Part shown: positions 6,810 through 14,219 of the stretch, in pieces
Layout of the letters: each line of letters starts with the position of its first letter
How positions within the stretch are numbered: the stretch's first letter is position 1
From: Syntrophorhabdaceae bacterium PtaU1.Bin034
Lineage (GTDB): Bacteria > Desulfobacterota_G > Syntrophorhabdia > Syntrophorhabdales > WCHB1-27
NCBI GenBank assembly: GCA_002067405.1
Contig: MVRP01000072.1
Span: 1 to 18,341 of the forward strand
Reading direction: 5' to 3'
DNA length: 18,341 bases
The notes under the pieces: model-generated
What the model was told of the DNA's origin: nothing
The model's database searches: none
What the model saw: only the letters and a program-made list of their open reading frames with translations
Made by a program: the position numbers and the translations under genes

Positions 6810-6860
6810 TACCTGAAATTTTCCCGACCGATACAGATAAAAGCAATGCGGACAAACCGG

Positions 6861-6889
6861 GTGACATCAAAAACTCAGGCTGATATAAT
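6861..6889 (+). promoter_or_regulatory. Sigma70-like promoter of the lemA unit
   Basis: GTGACA (6861-6866) and a perfect TATAAT (6884-6889) are 17 bp apart. The predicted transcript would start near 6896, about 20 nt before the lemA ATG. Confidence 0.75.
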
Positions 6890-6916
6890 TGAAAAACTTT
6901 TTCACGTGGAGGCAAT

Positions 6917-7501
6917 ATGAGAAAAGCTATGCCCTTCCTGCTCCTCACGGTAATCCTGTTCAGTTTTTACGGGTGCGGATACAACGAGATGCAGGCAAAA
7001 GAAGAGGCTGTTTTTGCAGCGTGGGGCGACGTGGAGGCCGCATATCAGCGGCGGGCCGACCTCGTGCCCAATCTGGTAGAGGTGGTCAAAGGATATGCAA
7101 AGCATGAGAGCGAAACCTTCGAGGCCGTGACCGAAGCCCGGGCAAAGGTCGGATCGGTACAGGTCTCTAAAGACATGCTGAGCCAGCCGCAGGCCGTTGA
7201 ACGTTTTCAGCAGGCCCAGTCCCAGCTTGGCGGTGCTCTTTCAAGACTTCTCGTTGTTGCCGAGCAGTACCCAACGCTCAAGGCAAACCAGAACTTTCTG
7301 GATCTTCAGAACCAGCTCGAAGGAACCGAGAACCGGATAAACGTTGCAAGGGTGCGGTACAACAGGGCCGTTCAGGAGTTCAATACCAGTATCCGGACGT
7401 TTCCCAACTCGTTGACCAATTCACTGCTTCTCCATCTCTCGAGAAAAGAGCCTTTCAAAGCAGATGAAGGTGCAAGGGTAGCTCCGAAAGTCAAGTTTTG
7501 A
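6917..7501 (+). CDS. lemA: LemA family lipoprotein
   Basis: A 194-aa LemA-family protein. It begins with a signal peptide ending in FYGC (probable lipidated Cys20), then the family segment around YNEMQ, EEAVFAAWGDVEAAYQRRADLVPNL split across residues 22-51, and a long helical body with NQNFLDLQNQLEGTENRI and ARVRYNRAVQEFN typical of LemA. The C-terminal FPNS motif and a short polar tail follow. LemA proteins form mostly helical bundles exposed on membranes; their biochemical role is unsettled. The start is supported by GGAGG at 6908-6912, 4 nt before the ATG. It is the first gene of a unit with two TPM-domain genes, a pairing seen in many bacteria, and a strong promoter lies just upstream. 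Confidence 0.92.
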   Translation: MRKAMPFLLLTVILFSFYGCGYNEMQAKEEAVFAAWGDVEAAYQRRADLVPNLVEVVKGYAKHESETFEAVTEARAKVGSVQVSKDMLSQPQAVERFQQAQSQLGGALSRLLVVAEQYPTLKANQNFLDLQNQLEGTENRINVARVRYNRAVQEFNTSIRTFPNSLTNSLLLHLSRKEPFKADEGARVAPKVKF

Positions 7502-7513
7502 GGATTGGGGGAA

Positions 7514-8401
7514 ATGAAGGGGTCGGCACTCATTCTCCTTCTTTCACTCGTGCTGCTTTCGCCGGCGGCATGGGCAGAGGCGCGGTCTGTCCCGACGCTC
7601 ACCGCGCATGTCAACGACTATGCAGGCATCATCTCGCAACAAACGGCGCAGGAGCTTGAAAAGGAGCTGGTTCAGTTTGAGAGGACTGATTCGACCCAGA
7701 TAGCGGTGCTGACCATACCAAGCCTGGAAGGGGAGAACCTGGAGGAGTTTTCCATAAAAGTGGCCGAAGCCTGGAGAATAGGACAGAAAGGCATCGACAA
7801 CGGCGTCATTCTCCTTGTTGCGAGGGACGACCGGAAGGTCCGGATAGAGGTGGGCCGAGGACTCGAAGGCAAGCTGACCGACCTCGTAGCGGGCAGGATC
7901 ATCAGGAATACCATAGTGCCGAGATTCAAGGCCGGCGATTTCGATAACGGTGTGAAGGACGGCGTCCGGGCGATCATCGAAGTTGTAAGGGGGGAGTATA
8001 AGGCGGATGAGCGCGATCTGACGAAGGGTCATAAAAGTGCTCCGCCCATCTTCACCCTCCTCATCTTCCTTTTTATCGCCCTCATTTTCGCCGGCGCTCT
8101 ATCGAGGGTGCTTGGAGCCGCGGCAGGGACGATAGGTCTTCCGGTAGCAGCGAAACTTGCCTTTCCCGCGCTTCCCTACCTTGTCCTGGGTGGGCTTGCC
8201 CTGCTCGGTTTGGTGATCGGCCTGCTTCTGCACGCCATCTTTATGGGAGGAGGGAGATCAGGCGGAGGAGGAGGTTTTTGGGGCGGCCCGTTTTTCGGCG
8301 GAGGCTGGGGAGGCGGGTCAGGATCCGGCAGAGACTGGGGTGGTGGCTTCTCGGGCGGCGGAGGGGATTTCGGCGGAGGAGGCGCTTCGGGCGACTGGTA
8401 G
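7514..8401 (+). CDS. TPM-domain protein, YgcG-like, with glycine-rich tail
   Basis: A 295-aa membrane-anchored protein with a TPM (YgcG/TLP18.3) domain. A Sec signal peptide ends near AWA (about residue 21). The TPM domain covers about 28-155 and includes VNDYAGIIS, TQIAVLTIPSL, GVILLVARDDRKVRIEVGRG split across residues 96-115, and IVPRFKAGDFDNGVKDG. Two membrane segments follow (about 175-200 and 210-240), then a tail of Gly, Trp, Phe and Ser repeats ending GASGDW. TPM domains are extracytoplasmic and linked to membrane-protein quality control or phosphatase activity in plants; the bacterial role is unclear. The start is set at the ATG at 7514, with GAGG and GGGGG just upstream, rather than the in-frame TTG at 7505, which has no spacing from its ribosome site. 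It follows lemA by 12 bp. Confidence 0.88.
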   Translation: MKGSALILLLSLVLLSPAAWAEARSVPTLTAHVNDYAGIISQQTAQELEKELVQFERTDSTQIAVLTIPSLEGENLEEFSIKVAEAWRIGQKGIDNGVILLVARDDRKVRIEVGRGLEGKLTDLVAGRIIRNTIVPRFKAGDFDNGVKDGVRAIIEVVRGEYKADERDLTKGHKSAPPIFTLLIFLFIALIFAGALSRVLGAAAGTIGLPVAAKLAFPALPYLVLGGLALLGLVIGLLLHAIFMGGGRSGGGGGFWGGPFFGGGWGGGSGSGRDWGGGFSGGGGDFGGGGASGDW

Positions 8402-8491
8402 CAGCGGAGGACGTAATCGGGCCGCACAACGTTCGGGTTCGGCAACGGAAACGAAAAGTTGGGAGCGTGCTCAAATTCTTGGGAGCTGTCA

Positions 8492-9124
8492 ATGAAGATC
8501 CGGGCGAAGGATTTTTTTAGTAAAGAACAGAGGGAAAAAATCCGGCAGGCAGTCCAGGCTGCCGAGGCAGACACTAAGGGGGAGATCGCAATCGTTCTCG
8601 TGAACGAGAGCGACCGATACCGTGAAGCAGAATTGCTGGGTTCCCTTTGCTTCTCCGGTCTCGTATCTCTGGTCCTCTCCATTATCTTCCACCATATCAC
8701 CATCTGGTTCTACATCCCCGTCACGTTAGCGCTCTTCTTCCCCGCCCTTTTCCTGTTCAAGAAGTTCCCCCACATGAAGCTTGCGTTTCTCGGTCTCGGA
8801 AGGGTGGAAAAGGCAGTTAAAGAACGGGCTGTTTACGCCTTTTATCAGAAGGGGGTCCACAAGACCGAGGAACAGACGGGTGTCCTCATATTCATTTCAC
8901 TTTTGGAAAGGAAGGTCTGGATCCTCGGGGATAGAGGCATTCACGAAAAGATCAGGGGCGACTTCTGGCGGTCCCTGGCGCATGAGCTGGCTACAGGCAT
9001 CAAGGAAGACCGGGCCTTCGAAGCCCTGTGCCGAGTCATCGAAAAGTGCGGGGCTGAACTCATACGCCACTTCCCCGGCAAGGCACACGACAAAAATGAA
9101 CTGCACGACGAAGTAATCTGCTGA
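8492..9124 (+). CDS. TPM-domain membrane protein with internal membrane hairpin
   Basis: A 210-aa second TPM-type protein. The N-terminal part (1-45: FSKEQREKIRQAVQAAE, then KGEIAIVLV) and the C-terminal part (about 108-190: ERAVYAFYQKGVHKTEEQTG, VLIFISLLERKVWILGDRGI) read as the two halves of a TPM fold. Two hydrophobic helices (about 50-68 and 72-90) are placed between them. It has no signal peptide, so the topology differs from the preceding gene: both TPM halves may lie on the same side, joined by a membrane hairpin. ATG at 8492 is preceded by GGGAG (8481-8485) at 6 nt; an upstream in-frame TTG at 8459 lacks support. It is the third gene of the lemA unit, 90 bp after the previous stop. 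Its function is not established. Confidence 0.82.
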   Translation: MKIRAKDFFSKEQREKIRQAVQAAEADTKGEIAIVLVNESDRYREAELLGSLCFSGLVSLVLSIIFHHITIWFYIPVTLALFFPALFLFKKFPHMKLAFLGLGRVEKAVKERAVYAFYQKGVHKTEEQTGVLIFISLLERKVWILGDRGIHEKIRGDFWRSLAHELATGIKEDRAFEALCRVIEKCGAELIRHFPGKAHDKNELHDEVIC

Positions 9125-9213
9125 GAAAGCATAAGACCCATTGTTCTTTGCGGCGCTGAAACAGTAAAGATTTCGGTTTTCTCCTTCCCCGTCCTCTCCT
9201 TTTAAAGGGTTTT

Positions 9214-9236
9214 AAAAAAACTTGACCCGTTTTTTT
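9214..9236. repeat. A7C / GT7 inverted repeat around the -35 box
   Basis: AAAAAAAC (9214-9221) and GTTTTTTT (9229-9236) are perfect inverted copies around TTGACCC, so the -35 hexamer lies in the loop. The run of T could also serve as the tail of a weak terminator for the lemA unit. Confidence 0.4.
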
Positions 9237-9251
9237 CATGCTGTATATATT
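9222..9251 (+). promoter_or_regulatory. Sigma70-like promoter before the GT2 remnant
   Basis: TTGACC (9222-9227) is followed by TATATATT; read as TATATA (9244-9249) the spacer is 16 bp, read as TATATT (9246-9251) it is 18 bp. The ATG at 9263 lies very close downstream, leaving little leader. Confidence 0.5.
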
Positions 9252-9262
9252 ACGGGCGTTTT

Positions 9263-9544
9263 ATGAGTCGGGTCAGCATTATCATCCCTAATCTGAACGG
9301 AGAGAATCTTCTTCCCATCTGCCTCGAATCACTGAGGGCACCTATTGTCGGGCATAAGACGTATCACTTTCTAAAAAGAGTCTGCCTCAATTTCTACAAG
9401 GTGCGGACCATATACTTTCTGGCCGGTATTCTTTCCGCCTACCTGAATCTGCCCTACGCGCTGAAAGAGAGAAGGAAGATCCAGGCCTCCCGGAAGGTCT
9501 CAATAGACTATCTCGATTCCATCATGGACAAGGACTTCCTTTAA
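9263..9544 (+). pseudogene. Internally deleted GT2 glycosyltransferase remnant
   Basis: A 93-aa open frame joins two ends of a family 2 glycosyltransferase. Residues 1-25 (VSIIIPNLNG, LPICLESLR) match the N-terminal nucleotide-sugar strand of GT2 enzymes. Residues about 32-93 (hydrophobic helix FLAGILSAYLNLPYAL, then KERRKIQASRKVS and DYLDSIM) match the C-terminal tail of long GT2 proteins. Everything between is missing, including the DxD metal site and acceptor domain, so it cannot be an active transferase. The frame stays open across the join, so it could be translated as a small membrane-associated peptide. No good ribosome site precedes the ATG. It is convergent with, and overlaps by 4 bp, the GT4-type gene. 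Alternatively it is a real small protein that resembles GT2 ends by chance; I think this less likely. Confidence 0.55.
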
Positions 9545-10551
9545 AAATTGAGGTCGGCCTGTTTCCGCGATCCGAGCTCCTTCACCCATTCAACAAGGCG
9601 CGGCGCACATGCCTGAACGGTGTATTCCCTGATCACCCTCTCTCTTCCCGCAACACCCATTTCCTTACGGAGGGTCGCGTTCTCGACGAGCAGAGACAGC
9701 TTCTTCACCCAGTCTTCCCTGGTTTCCGCCCAGAATCCGTTCACACCGGGTTCGACGACGTCTCTGTTAATCCCCACAGGAGTACATACGGCCGGCACAC
9801 CGACAGCCAGATACTGGATGATCTTGAAGCCGCATTTACCCCGTGACCAAAGATCATCAAAAAGCGGCATCACCCCAATATCGAGTCCTCCCAGATACTC
9901 GACCTCACGATCAGAGCTCCACATGCGGCGTACCAGAGGGATGTCATTCGTTTCGATGAAGGTGTCACAGATAATCGTAAGGTAAGCGTGCTTATGCTTC
10001 CTTCCCAGTTCCTCCCACACATCCCTGTAACTCTCCATATAGTGGATGCTTCCATGGTCCCCGATCCAGCCGATATTCACGCGGCTATTCTCCGAGTAGT
10101 CCTTCTGTCGGTACCGCTCGATATCGATCGGCGTAGGAAGCGTTTTGACATGTTTACAGTACTTCTCCGCCTCCTCCCGGAGAAACTCGTTACCGGCAAT
10201 AACGAGGTCGGTATTACGAGCCATCCGGCGAAAGCTTAGCCTCCTTCTGAGAGAATAAGGATTAGATGACAGGGAATTCTTGAACATGACTGCGTCGTCA
10301 AAATCGTAGACTATCTTTTTCCCAAGCCGCCTGAGGAAAATCAGTATGTAGGAGGGAAGCCTCTTGCGCTGGACAAAAATGAGGTCCGCTTCCCGCATGA
10401 GCCGCCGGTGGTGCCTCCACTCCGCTAAGCCCTCCGGGAACTGAATGACCCTTGTCTCCATGCCCGCCTGCTTGAAAAAAGGCAGGTACTGAAGAACTCT
10501 GTAGCGGCTCGCCGCAACACTGAATCCCTGGATAAGGAAAAGGATTTTCAT
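9541..10551 (-). CDS. Glycosyltransferase, GT4-like (GT-B fold)
   Basis: A 336-aa GT-B glycosyltransferase. The N-terminal half has KILFLIQGFSVAASRYR, an RLGKKIVYDFDDAV segment and AGNEFLREEA. The C-terminal half has VNIGWIGDHGS, GLDIGVMPL and the donor-site region RGKCGFKIIQYLAVGVPAV. In this region the usual EX7E pair is not kept: Lys/Cys and Gln stand in the two Glu positions, as in a subset of GT4-like enzymes with a KCGFK signature. It would transfer a sugar from a nucleotide donor to a surface glycan on the cytoplasmic face of the inner membrane; donor and acceptor are unknown. No SD is obvious before the ATG. It is last in the downstream envelope block, 45 bp after the preceding glycosyltransferase gene across a 9-bp tandem repeat. 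Confidence 0.85.
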   Translation of the reverse strand: MKILFLIQGFSVAASRYRVLQYLPFFKQAGMETRVIQFPEGLAEWRHHRRLMREADLIFVQRKRLPSYILIFLRRLGKKIVYDFDDAVMFKNSLSSNPYSLRRRLSFRRMARNTDLVIAGNEFLREEAEKYCKHVKTLPTPIDIERYRQKDYSENSRVNIGWIGDHGSIHYMESYRDVWEELGRKHKHAYLTIICDTFIETNDIPLVRRMWSSDREVEYLGGLDIGVMPLFDDLWSRGKCGFKIIQYLAVGVPAVCTPVGINRDVVEPGVNGFWAETREDWVKKLSLLVENATLRKEMGVAGRERVIREYTVQACAPRLVEWVKELGSRKQADLNF

Positions 10552-10569
10552 GAATACATTTCTTTTCTG

Positions 10570-10605
10570 TTATTCAACTCACTCAACTCGTTCGACTTAC
10601 TTAAC
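10570..10605. repeat. Four degenerate 9-bp tandem repeats across a stop codon
   Basis: Read on the minus strand, GTTAAGTAA, GTCGAACGA, GTTGAGTGA and GTTGAATAA follow one another without gaps from 10605 to 10570. All differences between copies are transitions. The first copy contains the TAA stop of the upstream glycosyltransferase gene. Confidence 0.6.
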
Positions 10606-11796
10606 TGCCCGGCCAGCAACCTCATAATAGACAGCCAGCGTCTCTTCCAGGTTCCTCTCGAGAGAATACCGTTCCATCCATGATCTCGCCACAGCGCCGG
10701 CCCGCGACCTCCTCTCTTCGTCGATATAGAATGAAATGGCTTCTGCGAGCTCTGAAGCACTTCCCGGGTCATTGATCACCCATCCACCCTCTCTTGAGGC
10801 GATAGCATCGGCCGCGCCGTTGAAGCGCGAGGTCACCACAGGCAAGCCGCTCGCCAGTGCTTCGAGGACGGTAAGAGAACAAGAGTCGTAGAACGTGGGA
10901 TGGACATAAATATCCGCGGCGGCATAGCATTGCTCCATGCCTTCCAGAGCGCCCGGGAAGAGAACGTTTTCCGAGACGCCGAGACGTCCGGAAAGTGCCT
11001 TGTAGCGGTGGACATGTCCTCGTCCGGCGACAAGCAGGCGAAAATCGTAACCGGGGAAGTTACATTTCAACGAGGCAAGCGCCTTGATCAATGTCTCCAG
11101 CCCCTTCAGCCGGTAGTTGTTGCCGGCAAACAGCAAAAGGATCACGCGGTCGTCAGTGATGCCCAGTTCGGTTCGTTTCTTCTCTCTGTAAAGGCTTCGG
11201 TTCCGCGGGTTAAACCGGTCGAGATCGACAGCGTTGAAAACAACGGAAATCTTCTCTTCAGGAAAATGATAGTGCTCGATGATATCACGTTTAACCATCG
11301 TCGAAATGGCAATGACCTTCTTCAGGTTCTCGCTTTCATAGAGACGCTGTTGAAGACCGACTTCGAGGTAATGACGGACCGAAGCGTACCTCTTCAGGTA
11401 TTTGAAAGCGTAGTAAATCGGATTGTTGATGGAAGCAAATTCCTGCTTCAGGTACGCCCGCTCCACCCCACCGTGGGGGTTCAACACGTTTACCATACGG
11501 CTTTGGGCAACGCCGTGTATCACATCAAAATCTTGATCCTTCAGCATGCGCGCCGAATTGCGCCAGAACGACACGATGCGCAGCCAACGCGGATATTTCC
11601 GGATCGGTATCAGATGGACGCGGTAAGGAAGCCCCTCATAGCGGTCCTCCACTTCCGTGGCAAAGACATGCACCTCATGTCCTCTTTTCGCCAGGGCCTC
11701 CGAGAGAAAAGAGAAATATCTTTCACCGCCGCGGGAAGGAAGGAACTTGTCGAGAAGGAGAGCTATCTTTAAAGGCTTTTTTTCGTCTGTCTTCAT
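10597..11796 (-). CDS. Glycosyltransferase family 4, WaaG/RfaG-like
   Basis: A 399-aa GT-B enzyme of the GT4 family. It shows the N-terminal GGERYFSFLSEALAKRGHEV loop, the interdomain segment KISVVFNAVDLDRFNPRN, the C-terminal LLFAGNNYRLKGLETLI, and the donor site YDSCSLTVLEALASGLPVV, in which Asp and Glu take the EX7E positions. The overall layout, including a positively charged N-terminal half, resembles WaaG-type LPS core glucosyltransferases, which act peripherally at the inner membrane; the exact sugar is not determinable. The start ATG is 5 nt after the stop of the SPASM radical SAM gene and is preceded only by a weak AGGGTAG, so it is probably translated from the same message. It precedes another GT4-like gene on the same strand. 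Confidence 0.87.
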   Translation of the reverse strand: MKTDEKKPLKIALLLDKFLPSRGGERYFSFLSEALAKRGHEVHVFATEVEDRYEGLPYRVHLIPIRKYPRWLRIVSFWRNSARMLKDQDFDVIHGVAQSRMVNVLNPHGGVERAYLKQEFASINNPIYYAFKYLKRYASVRHYLEVGLQQRLYESENLKKVIAISTMVKRDIIEHYHFPEEKISVVFNAVDLDRFNPRNRSLYREKKRTELGITDDRVILLLFAGNNYRLKGLETLIKALASLKCNFPGYDFRLLVAGRGHVHRYKALSGRLGVSENVLFPGALEGMEQCYAAADIYVHPTFYDSCSLTVLEALASGLPVVTSRFNGAADAIASREGGWVINDPGSASELAEAISFYIDEERRSRAGAVARSWMERYSLERNLEETLAVYYEVAGRAVK

Positions 11797-11801
11797 CTAC
11801 C

Positions 11802-12836
11802 CTATAAATGGCGAAACCCGTTAGCCTTGCAAGTATGACAAATTGTGGGGCTTTTTTCAACCTTGTTGAGCACCTCCTTTCTGGCCGAGATATATTCATC
11901 GTTGTTCCATATGGCAGCAAAAGGCCGCTGCAGGACATTCCCGAAGCTGTGTTCATCTCCGTAAACGGAACAGCAGGGAAAGACCTTTCCATCCCAGTTG
12001 ATTACCGATGTTGTCCAGAGGTCCCTGCACGCCGTCTCCTTCGCTTTTTCATTTTTCTCCATATCAAAAGGGCAGAACCGGGGATCTGTGGGAATCCATT
12101 CTCCATCCCGTTCTATGGATGTCCGGGCTGTCTCCAGTATCTCCCTGGCCATGTCTGTCCTCATGCGGTCGATAAAAAGCTCGACGCCCAGTTCCCGCGC
12201 CAGGTCTTCAATCTTCGCCACCTCGTGCTGATTGTGCCTGAACACATGGAACAGTAGTTTCAGACGCGTATAGTTGTTCTTCAGTTCCTTCTTTGCTTCA
12301 AGAAGCCGCCTGATATTCGTAATCAGCAGCCTGAAGTCTCCGCCTCTCCTGTAAGCGGCATAGGTTTCCGGACTTGCTCCGTCACACGAGATGAACACCT
12401 TTTCGAGACGGGACGCCATAAGGTCTTCGGCCAGCCCCTCTTCAAGGACGGTCAGATTGGTGCTGATGGATACCGGAATTCTCCGGTCCTTTGCGTAAGA
12501 TATCATGGCCACTAGATCACGGTGCAATAACGGTTCTCCCCAATTGTGAAGTTCGAGATGGGTAAGGAAAGGCGCTAAAGTGTCGATTACTTTTCTGTAG
12601 TCTTCTATCTTCATAAAGCCCCTGCTGGCGGACCTATCTCCTCTGCCCGTAGGACAAAGAGGGCATCTGAGATTGCAGATATTGCCGATATCGATGGTGA
12701 GGCGGGACGGATAGTAGCAGAGCCGGGAATGTCCCAATGCGACCTGCACTGTTTGGAGGGCCAGGTTGAATAACCGGCGGCCGGTGAACGTCTGCCGGAA
12801 GAAAAGAAGCTTGTTGCGCAAGCGTTCGAGATTCAC
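11802..12836 (-). CDS. Radical SAM / SPASM domain protein in glycan cluster
   Basis: A 344-aa radical SAM enzyme. CNLRCPLC, with C54, C58 and C61, gives the CxxxCxxC cluster site. NWGEPLLH supplies the SAM-binding GEP element, and ISTN and ISCDGASPETY are typical of this superfamily. The C-terminal SPASM domain holds C255, C270, C288-C289 (VFPCC), C333 and C336 (CHTC), enough to bind an auxiliary Fe-S cluster. Related proteins occur often in LPS/O-antigen loci, but their chemistry is mostly unknown; sugar dehydration, epimerisation or peptide modification are all possible. I chose the GTG at 12836 because GGGAG lies 7 nt upstream; an in-frame ATG at 12857 adds seven residues but has no ribosome site. 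It is the first gene of the downstream three-gene block. Confidence 0.85.
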   Translation of the reverse strand: MNLERLRNKLLFFRQTFTGRRLFNLALQTVQVALGHSRLCYYPSRLTIDIGNICNLRCPLCPTGRGDRSASRGFMKIEDYRKVIDTLAPFLTHLELHNWGEPLLHRDLVAMISYAKDRRIPVSISTNLTVLEEGLAEDLMASRLEKVFISCDGASPETYAAYRRGGDFRLLITNIRRLLEAKKELKNNYTRLKLLFHVFRHNQHEVAKIEDLARELGVELFIDRMRTDMAREILETARTSIERDGEWIPTDPRFCPFDMEKNEKAKETACRDLWTTSVINWDGKVFPCCSVYGDEHSFGNVLQRPFAAIWNNDEYISARKEVLNKVEKSPTICHTCKANGFRHL

Positions 12837-13085
12837 CCCCGTTCTCCCGCCCCTCATTTAAGCAATATGGTAATCGATGAGCGTATTGTCGAGAGCGGCC
12901 GGGGACCACGGCAAAACGAATGCCTGACCGCGGCATCAAAGGCAGTGCCTCAAAGCATAACGTTGAAATTATGCTCAAAAGTATCATTCAACTTAATCAT
13001 TGAGTAGCGAATATGTCTTTTCTGAAGAATAGGTTGCGGTTTTAATGAAAGGCCGTGACGAGGAGACGGAGCATTGTCCGCTCTC
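12837..13085. other. Intergenic region between the two glycan blocks
   Basis: About 250 bp without a credible gene. It contains a 7-8-7 inverted repeat and AT-rich stretches, and probably the promoter for the radical SAM-led block. I find no convincing -35/-10 pair and no intrinsic terminator for the upstream operon. Confidence 0.5.
12954..12975. repeat. 7-8-7 inverted repeat upstream of the radical SAM gene
   Basis: AGCATAA (12954-12960) and TTATGCT (12969-12975) are perfect inverted copies separated by 8 bp, about 120 bp before the radical SAM start. The 22-bp dyad is sized like a site for a dimeric regulator. A weak CATAAT -10-like box overlaps it on the minus strand. Confidence 0.4.
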
Positions 13086-14219
13086 TCACTTTCTCTTCCC
13101 CATGGCGAGGATTTTTTCGTAGAAATTTATCAGTTTTTTCGCCTGAGTCTCGTAATTCCACTCTTCGACTGCTATTTTCCGGGCGGCTTCGCCAAGCCTC
13201 GCTCTCAAGCCCTCGTCGGAAAGCACCCGGGCCATCCTGTCCGCCAGCTTATGCTCGTCGCTGACCACATAACCGCTCACGCCATCCTTCACGAGCTCCG
13301 GCAACATCCCCCGATCCGACACAATGGCCGGCCTTCCCATGCCCATCACCTCCCGGAGGGCCCGTGCCGTTCCATCGCTGCCCGCCCTCATCATCAAAAA
13401 GAGATCAAAGGTGGAAATCATGGAAAAATAGTCGTCTGTACGGTAGCCGGCGAGGATCACGTCCTTTTCAAGACCAAGGGCGGCGAGGGGCTTCTTGATG
13501 CTCTCTTCGATCTGTGAGCTTCTACCCACGATCACGAGCTTTACCTTGGCCACGTGCTCCCTCAACAGCTTGAAACCCTTGAGGATCACGTCATATCCCC
13601 TGTCCGGCTTCAGGCGGCCGATCACACCCACGACTTTTTCATCCGGTTCTATCCCGAGATCCTTTCTCAGGTCCGCGGTCGGCCCTGAATACATCCGCAG
13701 GCCGGGAGGGAGCATTACCGTACGTTCTTCCGGATAGCGAAAATTGTGTATGTCGGCCTGTCTTATTCGTTCTGCATATGCTGCCACGCCGTCGGTCCGG
13801 GCAAATAATCGGGCCATGGTCCAGTTCTTCTCAAGGCCGTCTCTCTTGTGATCCGTGCGGATTACAAGAGGTGCGTCACCCCGAAAAAGAAGAGAGACAA
13901 CGGCGGTCGAATGGTCGTGGGAAAGGTGGGTATGGACAATGTCTATCCGTTGCTGCCGGACATAGCCGCCTAATGTCCTGAAATCGAAAAGCCAGTCTTT
14001 CAGCGAAAAATACCTGCTGAGCCTGAAGCCCTCAAAACCCTTGACCCGCCGTCTCTCGACCTCTTTGCCTACGGTCCTTTCGGGGAATTCGTCGAGCGGG
14101 GTCTTTCTGTAGGCAAGCGTGACGTCCAGTCCCTGCCGCGCCAACTCCTCGCAAAGCGAGACGACCGGTTCAGCAGGACCGGTCCACTTCCAGTCACTAA
14201 AAAGATGGAGACATCTCAT
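13086..14219 (-). CDS. Glycosyltransferase family 4
   Basis: A 377-aa GT-B glycosyltransferase. The N-terminal domain begins CLHLFSDWKWTGPAEPVVSL, which matches the GG-loop region of GT4 enzymes though with PA in place of GG, followed by IDIVHTHLSHDHST. The C-terminal domain has VVGVIGRLKPDRGYD, VKLVIVGRSS, and the donor-site region GSDGTARALREVMGMGRPAI, where Asp and Glu occupy the EX7E positions. It likely adds a sugar to a lipid-linked or LPS core acceptor on the cytoplasmic side; specificity is unknown. Its ATG overlaps the aminotransferase stop as ATGA, so translation is coupled. It is the last gene of the six-gene overlapping block. Confidence 0.87.
   Translation of the reverse strand: MRCLHLFSDWKWTGPAEPVVSLCEELARQGLDVTLAYRKTPLDEFPERTVGKEVERRRVKGFEGFRLSRYFSLKDWLFDFRTLGGYVRQQRIDIVHTHLSHDHSTAVVSLLFRGDAPLVIRTDHKRDGLEKNWTMARLFARTDGVAAYAERIRQADIHNFRYPEERTVMLPPGLRMYSGPTADLRKDLGIEPDEKVVGVIGRLKPDRGYDVILKGFKLLREHVAKVKLVIVGRSSQIEESIKKPLAALGLEKDVILAGYRTDDYFSMISTFDLFLMMRAGSDGTARALREVMGMGRPAIVSDRGMLPELVKDGVSGYVVSDEHKLADRMARVLSDEGLRARLGEAARKIAVEEWNYETQAKKLINFYEKILAMGKRK

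Noticed and set aside
8246..8398. G-rich tract as possible quadruplex or regulatory repeat
   Set aside because: It encodes the glycine-rich tail normal for YgcG-like TPM proteins, so base composition is explained by coding.
8176..8703. Proline-rich minus-strand open frame
   Set aside because: It is the complement of the Gly-rich tail of the YgcG-like gene; the Pro runs are a by-product of Gly codons.
10900..11772. 290-codon plus-strand open frame
   Set aside because: It is exactly antisense to a clear GT4 gene, has no recognisable motif and lacks a ribosome site; it reflects codon bias of the real gene.
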